Source: UBA10449 sp005883585 (GTDB lineage Bacteria; Chloroflexota; Dormibacteria; Dormibacterales; Dormibacteraceae). Taken from it: a stretch of 64,000 nt of DNA. Where the stretch lies: positions 1-64,000 of the forward strand of contig VBFD01000109.1 of NCBI GenBank assembly GCA_005883585.1, in the 5' to 3' direction. The notes beneath the pieces are model-generated. The model ran no database searches and was not told the origin of the DNA. It saw only the letters and a program-made list of their open reading frames with translations. This document shows, in pieces, positions 50,236-59,124 of this stretch. How positions within the stretch are numbered: the stretch's first letter is position 1; each line of letters starts with the position of its first letter. The position numbers and the translations under genes are program-made.

Positions 50236-52270
50236 ACCAAACGGCTCCCGGCGTCGTGCGAGCACGTCCCAGGTCATCCGGAAGGCGAAGTATCGGCGCC
50301 CTGCCGGTTGGTTCCTGCGCGTGCTGGTTCTGCTGCTCGTGGCGGGGCCGGCGTTACTCCTGACATCGCCCGGTTACCTGGCGTTCGCCGATCGCATGCC
50401 CGACGTGCAGAACCTGATGTATTCGCTTCCGACCGACACAATCATCTACGCGTCGGATGGCACCACCGTCCTGGCCGACCTTCACGGCCCGGGCTACCAG
50501 CATTACAACCAGCCACTTGGTGAGATGGGCCGGCTGCTGCCCAACGCGATGATTGCGATCGAGGACCGCAACTTCTACGCGGAGCCGGGTGTCGATCCGG
50601 GTGGTGTCGCGCGGGCGGCCGCGGTCGACTGGCGCGCCCACGGAAAGGTCGAAGGGGCTTCGACGATCACGCAGCAGCTGGTCAAGATGCGCTTGGTCGG
50701 CGCGGAGCCGACACTCGACCGAAAGCTGCGAGAAGCGCTGCTCGCATTCGAGGTCGAGCGCACCTATACCAAGCCGCAGATCCTTGAGATGTATCTCAAC
50801 AGCGCATTTTTCGGGAACAGCGCGTGGGGCGGCGAAGCGGCCGCGAAGATCTACTTCCACAAGGACACCAAGGATCTGGACCTCGCCCAGGCTTCGATGC
50901 TCGCCGGCCTGGTTCGTGGCCCGACGATCTACAACCCGCTGCTCAACTGGAAGTCGGCGAAGACCAGGCAGCTGCAAGTTCTGGGTGCGATGCTGCGCAT
51001 GGGTACGATCAGCGGCACTGAGGCGGCCGGCGCTTACGCACAGGACATCACGCCTCCGCTGCACATGTTCACACCGATCAATCAGATCGTCGCCGGCGGC
51101 TTCGTCCGCTACGTCGTTGGGCAGCTGGTGGATCAATATGGGCCCGACATCACGTATAGCGGCGGGCTGAAGGTGATCACGACCATCAACCTCAAGCTGC
51201 AAAACATTGCGCAGAGCGCGATCACCAACGGCATCGCGAGCCTGGCTTACCGACATGTCAGCCAGGGAGCGCTCGTGGCCCTCGATCCAACGACGGGAGC
51301 CATCGTGTCGATGGTCGCCTCAGCCAATCCGAACGCGGACGGCGGCCAGTACAACCTGGCGGTGTGGCCGCCGCGCAACCCGGGCTCGTCGATGAAGATC
51401 TTCACGTACACGGCGGCGATCGCGAGCGGGAAGTACACGATGGTCAGCCGCATTCCGGACTGGGGGTTCACATATCGAGATCCAATCTCTGGTGAGGCTT
51501 ACACGCCTCGCAACTACGACGGCCGCTACCACGGCACGCTCACGCTCCAGCAGTGCATGGGCAACTCGCTGAACATACCGGCGGTCGAAGTCGAGCTGGG
51601 CATCGGCGTCTCGTCGGTGGTCTCGATGGCCCGCACGATGGGCGCTCCGCCATATCAGCAGCACTACGACGCTTCGGGGAATCCGGTTTACACGACCGAC
51701 GACGCGTTCAACACGTACGGTCCGTCACTGACGCTCGGTGGCTACGGCGAGACGCCGCTGCAGATGGCAATCGGCGCGTCCGTGCTTGCGACGCAGGGGG
51801 TGCTCCGGGAGCCGTACGCGATCCAGACGATCTCGAGAAACGGCACGTACTTCTACCGGCACAAGAAGGACCAGGGCGTGCAGGTGGTCGACCAGCGGGT
51901 GGCGTTCATCATGGAGCAGATCATGTCGAACGATCGCAACCGGGCGATGATCTTCGGCCTGCATTCCCTGCTGACGCTGCCGGGGCGCCACGTCGGCGTG
52001 AAGACCGGCACCTCGGACTCGTTCGCCGACGCGTGGACGGTCGGCTACACGCCGCGCCTGGTGACGGCGGTTTGGACTGGCAACCCCGACTGGCGCCAGA
52101 AGATGACCAAGGATTCGGACAGCTACGTGGTCGCGGCGCCCGCGTGGCACGCTTTCATGCAGGGAGCACTGGACACGCTGGGAATCGGCGACGAGTGGTA
52201 CTCGGAACCGCCGGGGTTGGTGCACCGGACCGTCTCGGGCGAGACTGCCTGGTTCCTCCCGGGAACCTAG
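50210..52270 (+). CDS. Class A penicillin-binding protein, second paralogue
   Basis: Bifunctional peptidoglycan synthase. A basic N-terminus and one membrane helix (FLRVLVLLLVAGPALLLTSPG) are followed by a GT51 domain with AIEDRNFYAEPGVDPGGVARA, GASTITQQLVKMRLVG and EMYLNSAFFGNSAWG. The transpeptidase domain has PGSSMKIF (catalytic Ser), a SLN motif (GNSLNIPAVE) and KTGTSDSF. It lacks the long Pro/Ser tail of the PBP at 42970. ATG 50210 fits the topology. Its stop interlocks with a convergent gene (CTAG). Confidence 0.92.
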   Translation: MNRIAWPRRPNGSRRRASTSQVIRKAKYRRPAGWFLRVLVLLLVAGPALLLTSPGYLAFADRMPDVQNLMYSLPTDTIIYASDGTTVLADLHGPGYQHYNQPLGEMGRLLPNAMIAIEDRNFYAEPGVDPGGVARAAAVDWRAHGKVEGASTITQQLVKMRLVGAEPTLDRKLREALLAFEVERTYTKPQILEMYLNSAFFGNSAWGGEAAAKIYFHKDTKDLDLAQASMLAGLVRGPTIYNPLLNWKSAKTRQLQVLGAMLRMGTISGTEAAGAYAQDITPPLHMFTPINQIVAGGFVRYVVGQLVDQYGPDITYSGGLKVITTINLKLQNIAQSAITNGIASLAYRHVSQGALVALDPTTGAIVSMVASANPNADGGQYNLAVWPPRNPGSSMKIFTYTAAIASGKYTMVSRIPDWGFTYRDPISGEAYTPRNYDGRYHGTLTLQQCMGNSLNIPAVEVELGIGVSSVVSMARTMGAPPYQQHYDASGNPVYTTDDAFNTYGPSLTLGGYGETPLQMAIGASVLATQGVLREPYAIQTISRNGTYFYRHKKDQGVQVVDQRVAFIMEQIMSNDRNRAMIFGLHSLLTLPGRHVGVKTGTSDSFADAWTVGYTPRLVTAVWTGNPDWRQKMTKDSDSYVVAAPAWHAFMQGALDTLGIGDEWYSEPPGLVHRTVSGETAWFLPGT

Positions 52271-52674
52271 TCCGCCTGTTCGCCCACCGAGTCTTCTTCC
52301 TCGATCTGGAGATCTTCGTCGCTGGCCGAGTAACGATCACGGACCTCGGCTCCTCCGGTCTCAGAGTCGCCCAGGCCTTCCTCGGAGTCCGTCTCGACCA
52401 GCTCACCGGCCCGCCGGTCTTCGTCGAGCAGCTGGGCGAACGCTCGCTGGGCCTCTTCCCACGTGTCGTACTCCCAGTACTCGGTGCCGGGCGGCACCTC
52501 GGCGCCCTCTGTCTCGTCGAGGCCGTGCTGGAAGACGTATCCGATTCCGTTGTCAGGATCCTGGATCAATGAAAGGAATCGTTCGCCGGTCAGCTCAGCT
52601 CGTTGTGCCGCGAGGCCGCCGTTCTCGAGATCGAAGAGCCGGCTGATGACCTGCTCCTCGCTCCTTTCTTCCAT
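52267..52674 (-). CDS. Acidic hypothetical protein
   Basis: An unrecognised 135-residue protein, strongly acidic especially after residue 95 (ETDSEEGLGDSETGG, SASDEDLQIEEEDSVGEQ). The middle holds GTEYWEYDTWEEAQRAFAQLLDEDRRAG, resembling a short interaction fold. There are no membrane segments. The ATG at 52674 has AAGGAG upstream. It converges on the PBP gene with interlocked stops. Confidence 0.6.
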   Translation of the reverse strand: MEERSEEQVISRLFDLENGGLAAQRAELTGERFLSLIQDPDNGIGYVFQHGLDETEGAEVPPGTEYWEYDTWEEAQRAFAQLLDEDRRAGELVETDSEEGLGDSETGGAEVRDRYSASDEDLQIEEEDSVGEQAD

Positions 52675-52734
52675 TCAGCCATTCTCGACCAAACGCTGTG
52701 GTCACGGCTCAGCGGAGAGCTGTAACAGGCTTGG

Positions 52735-52932
52735 CTAGGCGGTCTCGGGGCGGTTCGGCGCCAGGCTTCGCAGAGCACTTACGAGACGGCGTCGCAGCGG
52801 GCTCCACGCCGAATCACGCTCCGAACGCCTCCGCTCGTAGCGCGGCGCATTGGAGTCGGCGCAGAGCTGGCAGCCGCATCCGTGCCCTGTGTCCGGGAGC
52901 CTATTGCCTTGCTTGTCGAACCTGGCTTGCAT
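52735..52932 (-). CDS. Small zinc-motif protein, candidate mini anti-sigma factor
   Basis: A 65-residue protein whose only notable motif is H17-x3-C21-x2-C24, inside TGHGCGCQLC. This matches the HxxxCxxC core of zinc-binding anti-sigma (ZAS) factors. It begins 56 bases after the ECF sigma gene at 52989 on the same strand, the usual place for the cognate anti-sigma. It lacks a membrane helix and the upstream helix of full ZAS proteins, and has a basic C-terminus, so the assignment is tentative. Confidence 0.45.
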   Translation of the reverse strand: MQARFDKQGNRLPDTGHGCGCQLCADSNAPRYERRRSERDSAWSPLRRRLVSALRSLAPNRPETA

Positions 52933-52988
52933 CAGAACACCTCACGATCCGTGGGAGATCGGCTGGGCGGCCGGGGTTCGCTGGCGCC

Positions 52989-53591
52989 TCAGTCGGCTGT
53001 CGCCACCAGCCCGGGCTCGCCTACCACCTCGTCGCTGTAGTAGTGCCGCAGCATCACGCGCAGTCGATCCTTGGCGACTGCCAGCCGCGAGGCGACCGTG
53101 CGTTCTGGTATCCGCAGCGCCTGCGCGATCGCTCGGTTCGTGTAGCCGTGGTAGTGGCGGAGCACAATGGCCGCCGCTTGTTTCGGCGGCAGCTTGGCAA
53201 GCGCCTCGGCGAGGTCTCGCCGCTCGACGTGATCCTGCGGATCTGGGGCTAGCTCTGGGCGCCCGATGCGGCGAATGATCTCGCCCACCTCTCGGAGCCG
53301 CATCTTGCGCTGGTGTGAGACCGCGGCGTTGATCGCGATGCGGTGCACCCAGGCTTCCGCCGGAGCGATGGGCTTCCACGTGCTCCACTTCTTGTAGGCC
53401 CGCTCGAACGCATCCTGGGCGCAATCCTCAGCCGCGGCCCGATCGCCGAGCATGGCGGTAAGCGTGCCGAGGATCTTGCCGTACGACGCCTGGTAGAGAC
53501 GCTCGAAGTCAGCCTCGTCGCCTGGCTTGTATCTCGGCTTCAGTTCGCGCTCGTCGGCCGAATCGACCGGTTCCTGGAGTTTATTCAGCAT
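52989..53591 (-). CDS. ECF-type RNA polymerase sigma factor
   Basis: A group 4 sigma factor. Region 2 (DEADFERLYQASYGKILGTLTAMLGDRAAAEDCAQDAFERAYKKWSTW) recognises the -10 element. Region 4 (ALAKLPPKQAAAIVLRHYHGYTNRAIAQALRIPERTVASRLAVAKDRLRVML) binds the -35 element. The start MLNKLQEPV at 53591 is preferred because the longer in-frame extension is not sigma-like. It is divergent from a GGDEF gene and followed by a possible zinc anti-sigma factor. The target promoters are unknown. Confidence 0.9.
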   Translation of the reverse strand: MLNKLQEPVDSADERELKPRYKPGDEADFERLYQASYGKILGTLTAMLGDRAAAEDCAQDAFERAYKKWSTWKPIAPAEAWVHRIAINAAVSHQRKMRLREVGEIIRRIGRPELAPDPQDHVERRDLAEALAKLPPKQAAAIVLRHYHGYTNRAIAQALRIPERTVASRLAVAKDRLRVMLRHYYSDEVVGEPGLVATAD

Positions 53592-53716
53592 CTGTCGCGA
53601 ATCACCCCCTTGAAGCAGTGGGTGGCGCCCTAGCGCTTCCCCGCGCTTAATCTCACTCCAAGAGGCCCATCGGGTCACCGTACGGTTGGGCGGATTTTGG
53701 CTCACACAGTTGAGGT

Positions 53717-55282
53717 ATGCCCGAATCAGGTTCGAGTTCAGGTAATGGGCTCTGCGCCCCGCGTTGTCCAAGAAGGATGAGTCCAAGCTTTGGCGGTACT
53801 TTTGGCAGCCAGCAAGGCGATGTGCTCAGCGCGCTTGCTGCCGGACTGGCGGCGGACGCGGCGCAAACCGGCCGCAAAGCGCTGAAGGTGATCCGCGCCC
53901 GCTCGCCAGAGCTCGTGCGCTTGAGCGAGAAGACCGGAGACGACCTCATCTCGACCTCGGCAGACTACATCGACATCCTGCTGACTTCACTGCGATCCGA
54001 TGTCGAGGTTCCGTGGTCCGACCGCGAGCAGCAAACGCGAGAGTTTGGACGCCTCAAAGCGGCGCAGGGCGTTCCACTCGAGGCCTTGATCGATCTGCTG
54101 GCCGTCTACCGCCGCGCGACCATTGAGCTCATCTCCCAGCCGATCGAGGACGCGACGCAGCGCGACGAGATCGTCGCGCTCGCGGAACACCGCCTCGAGG
54201 ATGTGGTCGAACGCCTCACGACCTGTGTCGTGCGTGGATACCTCGAACATCTCGATGCGGAACATCGCACCCGCGAGAACGAGCTGTATGGGCTCGCCGC
54301 GGTCGTGACCTCGATGGGCCGATCGCTCGATGTCGGCGAGACGTCGGAGGTGGCGCTGGTCGAGAGCCTGGCGGCCCTGCACCTGGACGCCGGCGCACTG
54401 TGGTTGAAAGAGCGAGCTGCCTTCAGGCTCGTCCACGTCTGCGGCCTCGAGCTGCAGGAGATCGATGACTTCACACGTGAGACAGGCCCGCATGTCAAGG
54501 CCTCTGTCACCGCCATCGGGCGCTCTGAGTCGCGCGTCGAGCGCGGTCTCGGTGACGGATGGAACGCGCTCCGCGCCCAGTTGAGGGTCAAGGGCCGGGT
54601 GGTCGGTGTGCTCACTGTCGGCACGAAGATGCCTCGTGTCTTCGGGGCCTCGGACCTGCTGTTCATGGCCGCCGTCGCAGACCAGGTCGCGATCGCGCTC
54701 GACCGCGCGCGCCAGTTCTCGAGTGAGGCTCGTACCGACCACCTGACCGGATTGGCCAACCGCCGCGAGTTCGAGAGGATCATGGAGCGAGAGGTTGCGC
54801 TGGCCGAGCGACACAACCGAAAGCTCTCCTTGATGTTGATCGACCTGGACAACCTGAAACGGATCAATGACCGCCAGGGGCACCGGGCCGGCGATGTCGC
54901 GCTCCGGCTCGTCGCCCAGCAGCTTCAGCGGGTGGTGCGTACGTCTGACATCTGCGCCCGCATTGGAGGAGACGAATTCGGGGTCGCGATGCCGGAAACG
55001 GAGCTCGAGCGTGCGCGGGACGTGGCTGCCCGGCTGCAGGCGGCGGTTGGCGAGGCAGGCCTGGCCGCGAGATCGGCCGATCGGGTTGCGGTCAGCATCG
55101 GATTGGGGGCCTGGCGACCGGGGCACGACTGGCAGGGGGTTTACGAAGCCGCGGACAGCGACCTTTATGAGGACAAACGACGCCATAAGGAGGCCCGGCT
55201 GCTGGCGGGCCAGCCGAGGCCTACGCCAAGCCTTCGGGTGCTGGGTCGCGCGTCCGGAAGGCGCCGCGTCGCCGGCAGTTAG
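53717..55282 (+). CDS. Diguanylate cyclase with RsbR-like N-terminal and GAF domains
   Basis: Makes cyclic di-GMP. Residues 25-190 are helical and resemble the N-terminal RsbR/sensor helical domain (ELVRLSEKTGDDLISTSADYID, ALIDLLAVYRRATIELI). A GAF domain (about 205-335) follows, then GGDEF: DHLTGLANRREFERIM, DLDNLKRINDRQGHRAGD and the intact active-site motif RIGGDEFGVA. No RxxD inhibitory site was identified with confidence. ATG 53777 is an alternative start. It is divergent from the sigma factor. Confidence 0.87.
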   Translation: MPESGSSSGNGLCAPRCPRRMSPSFGGTFGSQQGDVLSALAAGLAADAAQTGRKALKVIRARSPELVRLSEKTGDDLISTSADYIDILLTSLRSDVEVPWSDREQQTREFGRLKAAQGVPLEALIDLLAVYRRATIELISQPIEDATQRDEIVALAEHRLEDVVERLTTCVVRGYLEHLDAEHRTRENELYGLAAVVTSMGRSLDVGETSEVALVESLAALHLDAGALWLKERAAFRLVHVCGLELQEIDDFTRETGPHVKASVTAIGRSESRVERGLGDGWNALRAQLRVKGRVVGVLTVGTKMPRVFGASDLLFMAAVADQVAIALDRARQFSSEARTDHLTGLANRREFERIMEREVALAERHNRKLSLMLIDLDNLKRINDRQGHRAGDVALRLVAQQLQRVVRTSDICARIGGDEFGVAMPETELERARDVAARLQAAVGEAGLAARSADRVAVSIGLGAWRPGHDWQGVYEAADSDLYEDKRRHKEARLLAGQPRPTPSLRVLGRASGRRRVAGS

Positions 55283-55285
55283 CGC

Positions 55286-55924
55286 CTACTCGATCAGCGC
55301 CAGCTCTCTCGCTTTGACGATCGCCTCGAGCTTGGAGTGGACCCCAAGCTTGCTGCCGAGGCTGCGGATGTGGGTGCGTACTGTCGTGTAGCTGATCCCA
55401 AGCCTGGCGGCGATCTCACGGCTGGAGGTGCCCTCGGCCATCAGCCGCAGCACCTCCTTCTCGCGCGGGGTGAGGCTCTCGAGCTGCGAGTCCATCTCGC
55501 GACGCCGGTTGAGCAGCGTCGCGATCGTGCGCGGGGTGAACAGGGTTCCGCCGGCGGCGACTGTGCGGATGGCGTGCACAACCTCTGCCGCGGCCTGTGA
55601 CTTGTGGATGAACGCGCTCGCGCCGGCTTCGATCGCGGCGAAGCGGGCGGCGTCGCTGTCCTCACGCGTCAGGAAGATGAGCTTGGTATCGGGTCTGACC
55701 TGACGGATGCCCACTCCAGCATCAGCCCCCGTGCCGTCGGTCAGGCGGAAGTCGACCAGGGCCACGTCCGGCTTCAGGTCCTGCGCCCGCGAGATTGAGT
55801 CCACCACCGAGGCAGCGCTGCCGACCACGATCATGTCCGGCTGATCGTTGAGCAGCGCGGAGAGTCCGTCCGCAACCACCTGGTGGTCCTCGACGATGAG
55901 GACACGAATCTGACTTTCGGTCAC
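55286..55924 (-). CDS. NarL/FixJ-family response regulator
   Basis: An N-terminal REC domain (IRVLIVEDHQVVADGLSALL, the phospho-Asp in VALVDFRLTDGTG, T/K residues in FLTREDS and IHKSQ) and a C-terminal LuxR-type helix-turn-helix (LTPREKEVLRLMAEGTSSREIAARLGISYTTVRTHIRSLGSKLGVHSK). GTG 55924 overlaps the kinase stop (GTGA), making the two a coupled two-component pair. Confidence 0.93.
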   Translation of the reverse strand: MTESQIRVLIVEDHQVVADGLSALLNDQPDMIVVGSAASVVDSISRAQDLKPDVALVDFRLTDGTGADAGVGIRQVRPDTKLIFLTREDSDAARFAAIEAGASAFIHKSQAAAEVVHAIRTVAAGGTLFTPRTIATLLNRRREMDSQLESLTPREKEVLRLMAEGTSSREIAARLGISYTTVRTHIRSLGSKLGVHSKLEAIVKARELALIE

Positions 55925-57681
55925 TCGGGGGACGGCACCCAGAACTCGACCCTGGTGCCGGCTCCCGGCTCGCTCGTGACCTCGCACCATCCACCTGCCA
56001 GCAGGGCGCGCTCCTGAAGAGCGAGGAGGCCAAGGTGTCCGGGCAGGTGGTCGCGATCGGCGACCACGAAACCGCGACCATTGTCGACGACCTGGCCCCG
56101 GATCCCGCCGTCGTCTTGACGCAGGGTGACCTGGACGCGGGTTGCCGCCGCGTGCTTCTCGACGTTGGTCAGCGCTTCCGACACCTGCCGGAAGACGATT
56201 GACTTGATCTCGATCGGCTGGTCGTCGGGAACGTTGAAGTCGAGCTCGGCTTCGATCCCCGTGATACTGCGCATGATCGTGACTCGGTCTCTGATCGTGT
56301 CCTCAAATCCGCCCGGTACCTCAAGCGTGGGAGGCCGCACGTCGAACAAGACCTTGCGCAGGGCTTGTTCCGCCTGGTCGAGCAGCTCGCGAGCTGCTAC
56401 CACCGGCGGCGCGAGCTGATCGCTTCGCTGCAGGTGCAGCTCGGCGCCGGTCAGCTTCTGCAAGGCGTCATCGTGCAGCTCGTTGGCGAAACGGCGGCGG
56501 GCCTCGTCGACTGCGGTCGTCATGTTCCTCAGGAGAAGCTGTCGCGCTTCGTCGACTCTCTGCAGCCGGTAGATGGTGCTGCTGAGGTCCGACTCCGCTC
56601 GCTTCAGCTGCCAAACCAGTCCTGCAGCCAGGCCGGCCATCTGGAGGACCCACGCATCCTCCATCGAGAAACCCTCGCGGTTGACGGCGTCATACGCGGC
56701 GACCAAGCCGAGCCGTTGGTCGCCGGCGCGCCACGGCACGCTGATCGCGCTCGAAACGCCGAGCACCTCGAGGACATGAGCGTGAGGCGAGTCACCGTCT
56801 TCGTTGGACGCCCTGAAGACCAGGTCTTGGTACACGACCTGGCTGGCGAGGTCGCTGCCGAAAGGCTCGGCGGGCGCTGGATACAGTCGGGCGATGAATG
56901 CTTCATCGATACCATGGGCGCCGGGTATCGGGGTCAAGGTTCTGTTCTCGTTCACCTGCCAGAACAGCACCTTCGCGGCTCCGACCAGCGCAGCCACGCT
57001 CCTGGTGAGGTCGCGGTAGAAATCACTGAAGGCGGCTCCAGTCCGTGCGTGGTTGGAGACGGCGAGCAAGGCATCGAGGGCCAGCCCATGCGCCTTTTCG
57101 ATCCGCAGGGCCGCCTGGGCGCGCGCCTCACCGAGGACCCGGTGCTGCTCGCTCCGATCGAGCTCGGCCCTCGTGTTGACCAAGGCTTCGACCAGCTCCT
57201 GCCTCCGCTGTTGCAAGAGATGCGTCTCCATGGCGGCTGCGACCTGGTTGACGAGGATGGCGATGCCCTGGCGCTGGACGACGGTGTAGACGCTGCCGCC
57301 GGCAACTCCCATCATGCCGATGACCTTCCCGCTTGCCATCAAGGGCAGGCCGACGTAGTCGTTCAGGCCGTGATCCGGCACGAGTGGGGCCCTTCGCGCC
57401 GGCGTGGTGCTCTTGGCTGCGGCGGCGAACAGCTCGTCGATCTCCACGCGGGTCACGGAGGTCCCAGCCTCAGCGGCCCGGGAGAAGACCTCCTGACGTT
57501 TGCCGGCCTCGTCGACGAGGCCGATGAAAGCCACCGATGCCCCGGTCAAGTCGAGCGCGAGCCCCAGAGCCTTGTCTGCGAGCTCGGCGAGGTTCTGCGC
57601 GCCGGCCATGTCGGAGGACACCGTCTGAAATGCCTCGAGACGGTCCCAGACCGCGTCCTCTGAAATTCCTGTGGTCTCCAA
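55921..57681 (-). CDS. Dual-GAF sensor histidine kinase (NarL/DegS type)
   Basis: A cytosolic 586-residue kinase. GAF1 (about 10-165: LAELADKALGLALDLTGASVAFIGLV) and GAF2 (about 210-375: LTRSVAALVGAAKVLFWQV) are followed by HisKA_3 with phospho-His near 402 (ANELHDDALQKLTGAELHLQR) and HATPase (VFRQVSEALTNVEKHAAATRV, DNGRGFVV, GHLGLLALQERALLAGG). It ends RVEFWVPSPE. The C-terminal half is very similar to the orphan kinase at 37003, so the two share ancestry. It is co-translated with its response regulator. Confidence 0.93.
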   Translation of the reverse strand: METTGISEDAVWDRLEAFQTVSSDMAGAQNLAELADKALGLALDLTGASVAFIGLVDEAGKRQEVFSRAAEAGTSVTRVEIDELFAAAAKSTTPARRAPLVPDHGLNDYVGLPLMASGKVIGMMGVAGGSVYTVVQRQGIAILVNQVAAAMETHLLQQRRQELVEALVNTRAELDRSEQHRVLGEARAQAALRIEKAHGLALDALLAVSNHARTGAAFSDFYRDLTRSVAALVGAAKVLFWQVNENRTLTPIPGAHGIDEAFIARLYPAPAEPFGSDLASQVVYQDLVFRASNEDGDSPHAHVLEVLGVSSAISVPWRAGDQRLGLVAAYDAVNREGFSMEDAWVLQMAGLAAGLVWQLKRAESDLSSTIYRLQRVDEARQLLLRNMTTAVDEARRRFANELHDDALQKLTGAELHLQRSDQLAPPVVAARELLDQAEQALRKVLFDVRPPTLEVPGGFEDTIRDRVTIMRSITGIEAELDFNVPDDQPIEIKSIVFRQVSEALTNVEKHAAATRVQVTLRQDDGGIRGQVVDNGRGFVVADRDHLPGHLGLLALQERALLAGGWCEVTSEPGAGTRVEFWVPSPE

Positions 57682-57805
57682 TGTCAGGAGCCTACACTCA
57701 CCCCGCGCCGATTTTACTGACAGGGCTCACATTCGTGATGAGTTCGTCCGGTACTCGCGATGGGCACCGCGTTTCTGCAAGCAAAGGCCCTCGCTGGTTG
57801 CTTCA

Positions 57806-58120
57806 GTGAGGCCTCATGACGCGGAGCGAGATGCGCAAGGGCAGCCGGAGTTGAGTCAGGGACCTTTCGAGTTTGCGGGTGGCAATGTCTTTGAGCTCGC
57901 CCGCTTGAACCGAGCCATAGCGCAGCTCGCGAGACCGGCCCTCAGCGACGAGTGGCTGGCGCCTTTATCCCCCGCCGAACTCTTCGACCTCGGCGTGTTT
58001 GTGGGAAGTGCCGCGTCTCAAAGGAAGGAGCTCATCCAGCGGCTGTGGAGCCGCAAGCGACAGCTGATGCGCCATGTCGATCCGTCCGGAGGTTGGAGCC
58101 CACAGCAACCAGTAGCTTGA
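57806..58120 (+). CDS. Hypothetical protein
   Basis: An unrecognised 104-residue protein from GTG 57806. It contains FEFAGGNVFELARLNRAIAQLARPALSDEWLAPLSPAELFDLGVFVGSAASQRKELIQRLWSRKRQLM, a helical and basic stretch. Earlier in-frame starts (to 57671) overlap the divergent kinase start and read as low-information sequence, so they were rejected. It has no membrane segment and lies before mscL. Confidence 0.5.
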   Translation: MRPHDAERDAQGQPELSQGPFEFAGGNVFELARLNRAIAQLARPALSDEWLAPLSPAELFDLGVFVGSAASQRKELIQRLWSRKRQLMRHVDPSGGWSPQQPVA

Positions 58121-58193
58121 GAAGAGTGGTGAAGGTTAAATGAGAGCAGCGCTGAACGTTAGGGAACCGGTGAAAGTGAAAGGAGAGGGCGGC

Positions 58194-58592
58194 ATGGCGA
58201 GCGGTTTCAAGACTTTTTTGCTCCGAGGCAACCTCGTCGACATGGCGGTCGGCATAGTCATCGGCATCGCCTTTGGCACTGTCGTCGTAGCGTTCGTCAA
58301 AGACCTGATCACCCCGATCATCGCCGCGCTGTTCGGCAAGCCGGACTTCTCAGGGCTCTACTTCACCCTCAATCACAGCAAGTTCCTGATCGGCGACTTC
58401 ATCAACGTGCTGATCGCGTTCGTCATCATCGCGGCGGTCCTCTACTTCTTCGTCGTGTCTCCGTACGCAAAGTTCAAGGCTCGGTACGAGCCGGCGCCGG
58501 TTCCGGAGCCGGAGATGATGCAGTGCCCGCGGTGCCTGAGCAACATCCCGGCGCACGCCACCCGTTGCCTGTTCTGCACCACCGACCTCTAA
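58194..58592 (+). CDS. mscL: Large-conductance mechanosensitive channel with C-terminal zinc ribbon
   Basis: An emergency osmotic release channel. FKTFLLRGNLVDMAVGIVIGIAFGTVVVAFVKDLITPII is TM1 of MscL with its conserved N-terminal amphipathic helix. TM2 is FINVLIAFVIIAAVLYFFVVSPY. The usual C-terminal helical bundle is followed here by CPRCLSNIPAHATRCLFC, a four-cysteine zinc-ribbon-like motif. ATG 58194 has AAAGGAG upstream. It is 132 residues long. Confidence 0.93.
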   Translation: MASGFKTFLLRGNLVDMAVGIVIGIAFGTVVVAFVKDLITPIIAALFGKPDFSGLYFTLNHSKFLIGDFINVLIAFVIIAAVLYFFVVSPYAKFKARYEPAPVPEPEMMQCPRCLSNIPAHATRCLFCTTDL

Positions 58593-58636
58593 CCGCCTCC
58601 AATACTCGGAAGGCTCGAGGCGTTTCGTAAGTAAGA

Positions 58637-58807
58637 ATGGGGGCGAGGATACCGAGGCTGGCCAACGATGTCGTCAACGCCCGGCCAGTCGTCCGGCCGA
58701 TTGTTGTGCTGGCCGCCAGGTTCCTCGGCCCTGGCCCCCTCCGCCTGAAGCTGGTCAAGCTGGCTCACGAGCTCGACGATCGTGAGACCCCAAGCGCCGC
58801 GGCTTAG
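58637..58807 (+). CDS. Small hypothetical protein
   Basis: A 56-residue frame from ATG 58637 with GC-biased third positions: basic, Val/Leu-rich (RPVVRPIVVLAARFLGPGPLRLKLVKLAHELDDRE). It could be an amphipathic membrane-associated peptide. The only support is codon pattern and a plausible start; no ribosome-binding site is clear. Confidence 0.35.
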   Translation: MGARIPRLANDVVNARPVVRPIVVLAARFLGPGPLRLKLVKLAHELDDRETPSAAA

Positions 58808-58874
58808 GTAGCAGCAGACCCACTTCGGGGCTGGGGGATGGGTACTCCGTTTGCAGGAGGCGTTTCCCCTACAG

Positions 58875-59102
58875 ATGAATGACTTTGACCGGTTCCTGGA
58901 GTTGGGGTTGGCACAGATGCTGGACGAGGTGGTGAAGGCACCCGCGCCCCCGCGGGCCTCGCCGCCCGGTCGGCACCCGGTGTTGAGGCTCTTCACCGCT
59001 CCGGGATCGTTGATCGGCCCCGTCGCCAGCGTCGTGGTGCTCGTGGACGCACCGGTCGAGCGACGGTCGGAACCGCGCCCAGCACCTGCGATCGTTTCCT
59101 AA
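58875..59102 (+). CDS. Small hypothetical protein
   Basis: A 75-residue protein beginning MNDFDRFLELGLAQMLDEVVKA, an amphipathic helix. A Pro/Arg-rich segment follows, then a moderately hydrophobic stretch (LIGPVASVVVLVDAP). GGAGG lies about 16 bases before ATG 58875; TTG 58851 is an alternative. A terminator-like hairpin follows at 59125. Confidence 0.45.
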   Translation: MNDFDRFLELGLAQMLDEVVKAPAPPRASPPGRHPVLRLFTAPGSLIGPVASVVVLVDAPVERRSEPRPAPAIVS

Positions 59103-59124
59103 GCAACCCCTTCCTTCCTCTCGC

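Noticed and set aside
49168..50277. A 369-residue minus-strand frame
   Set aside because: Only the last 71 residues, with their own ribosome-binding site, look real. The rest is antisense to the membrane protein at 49516.
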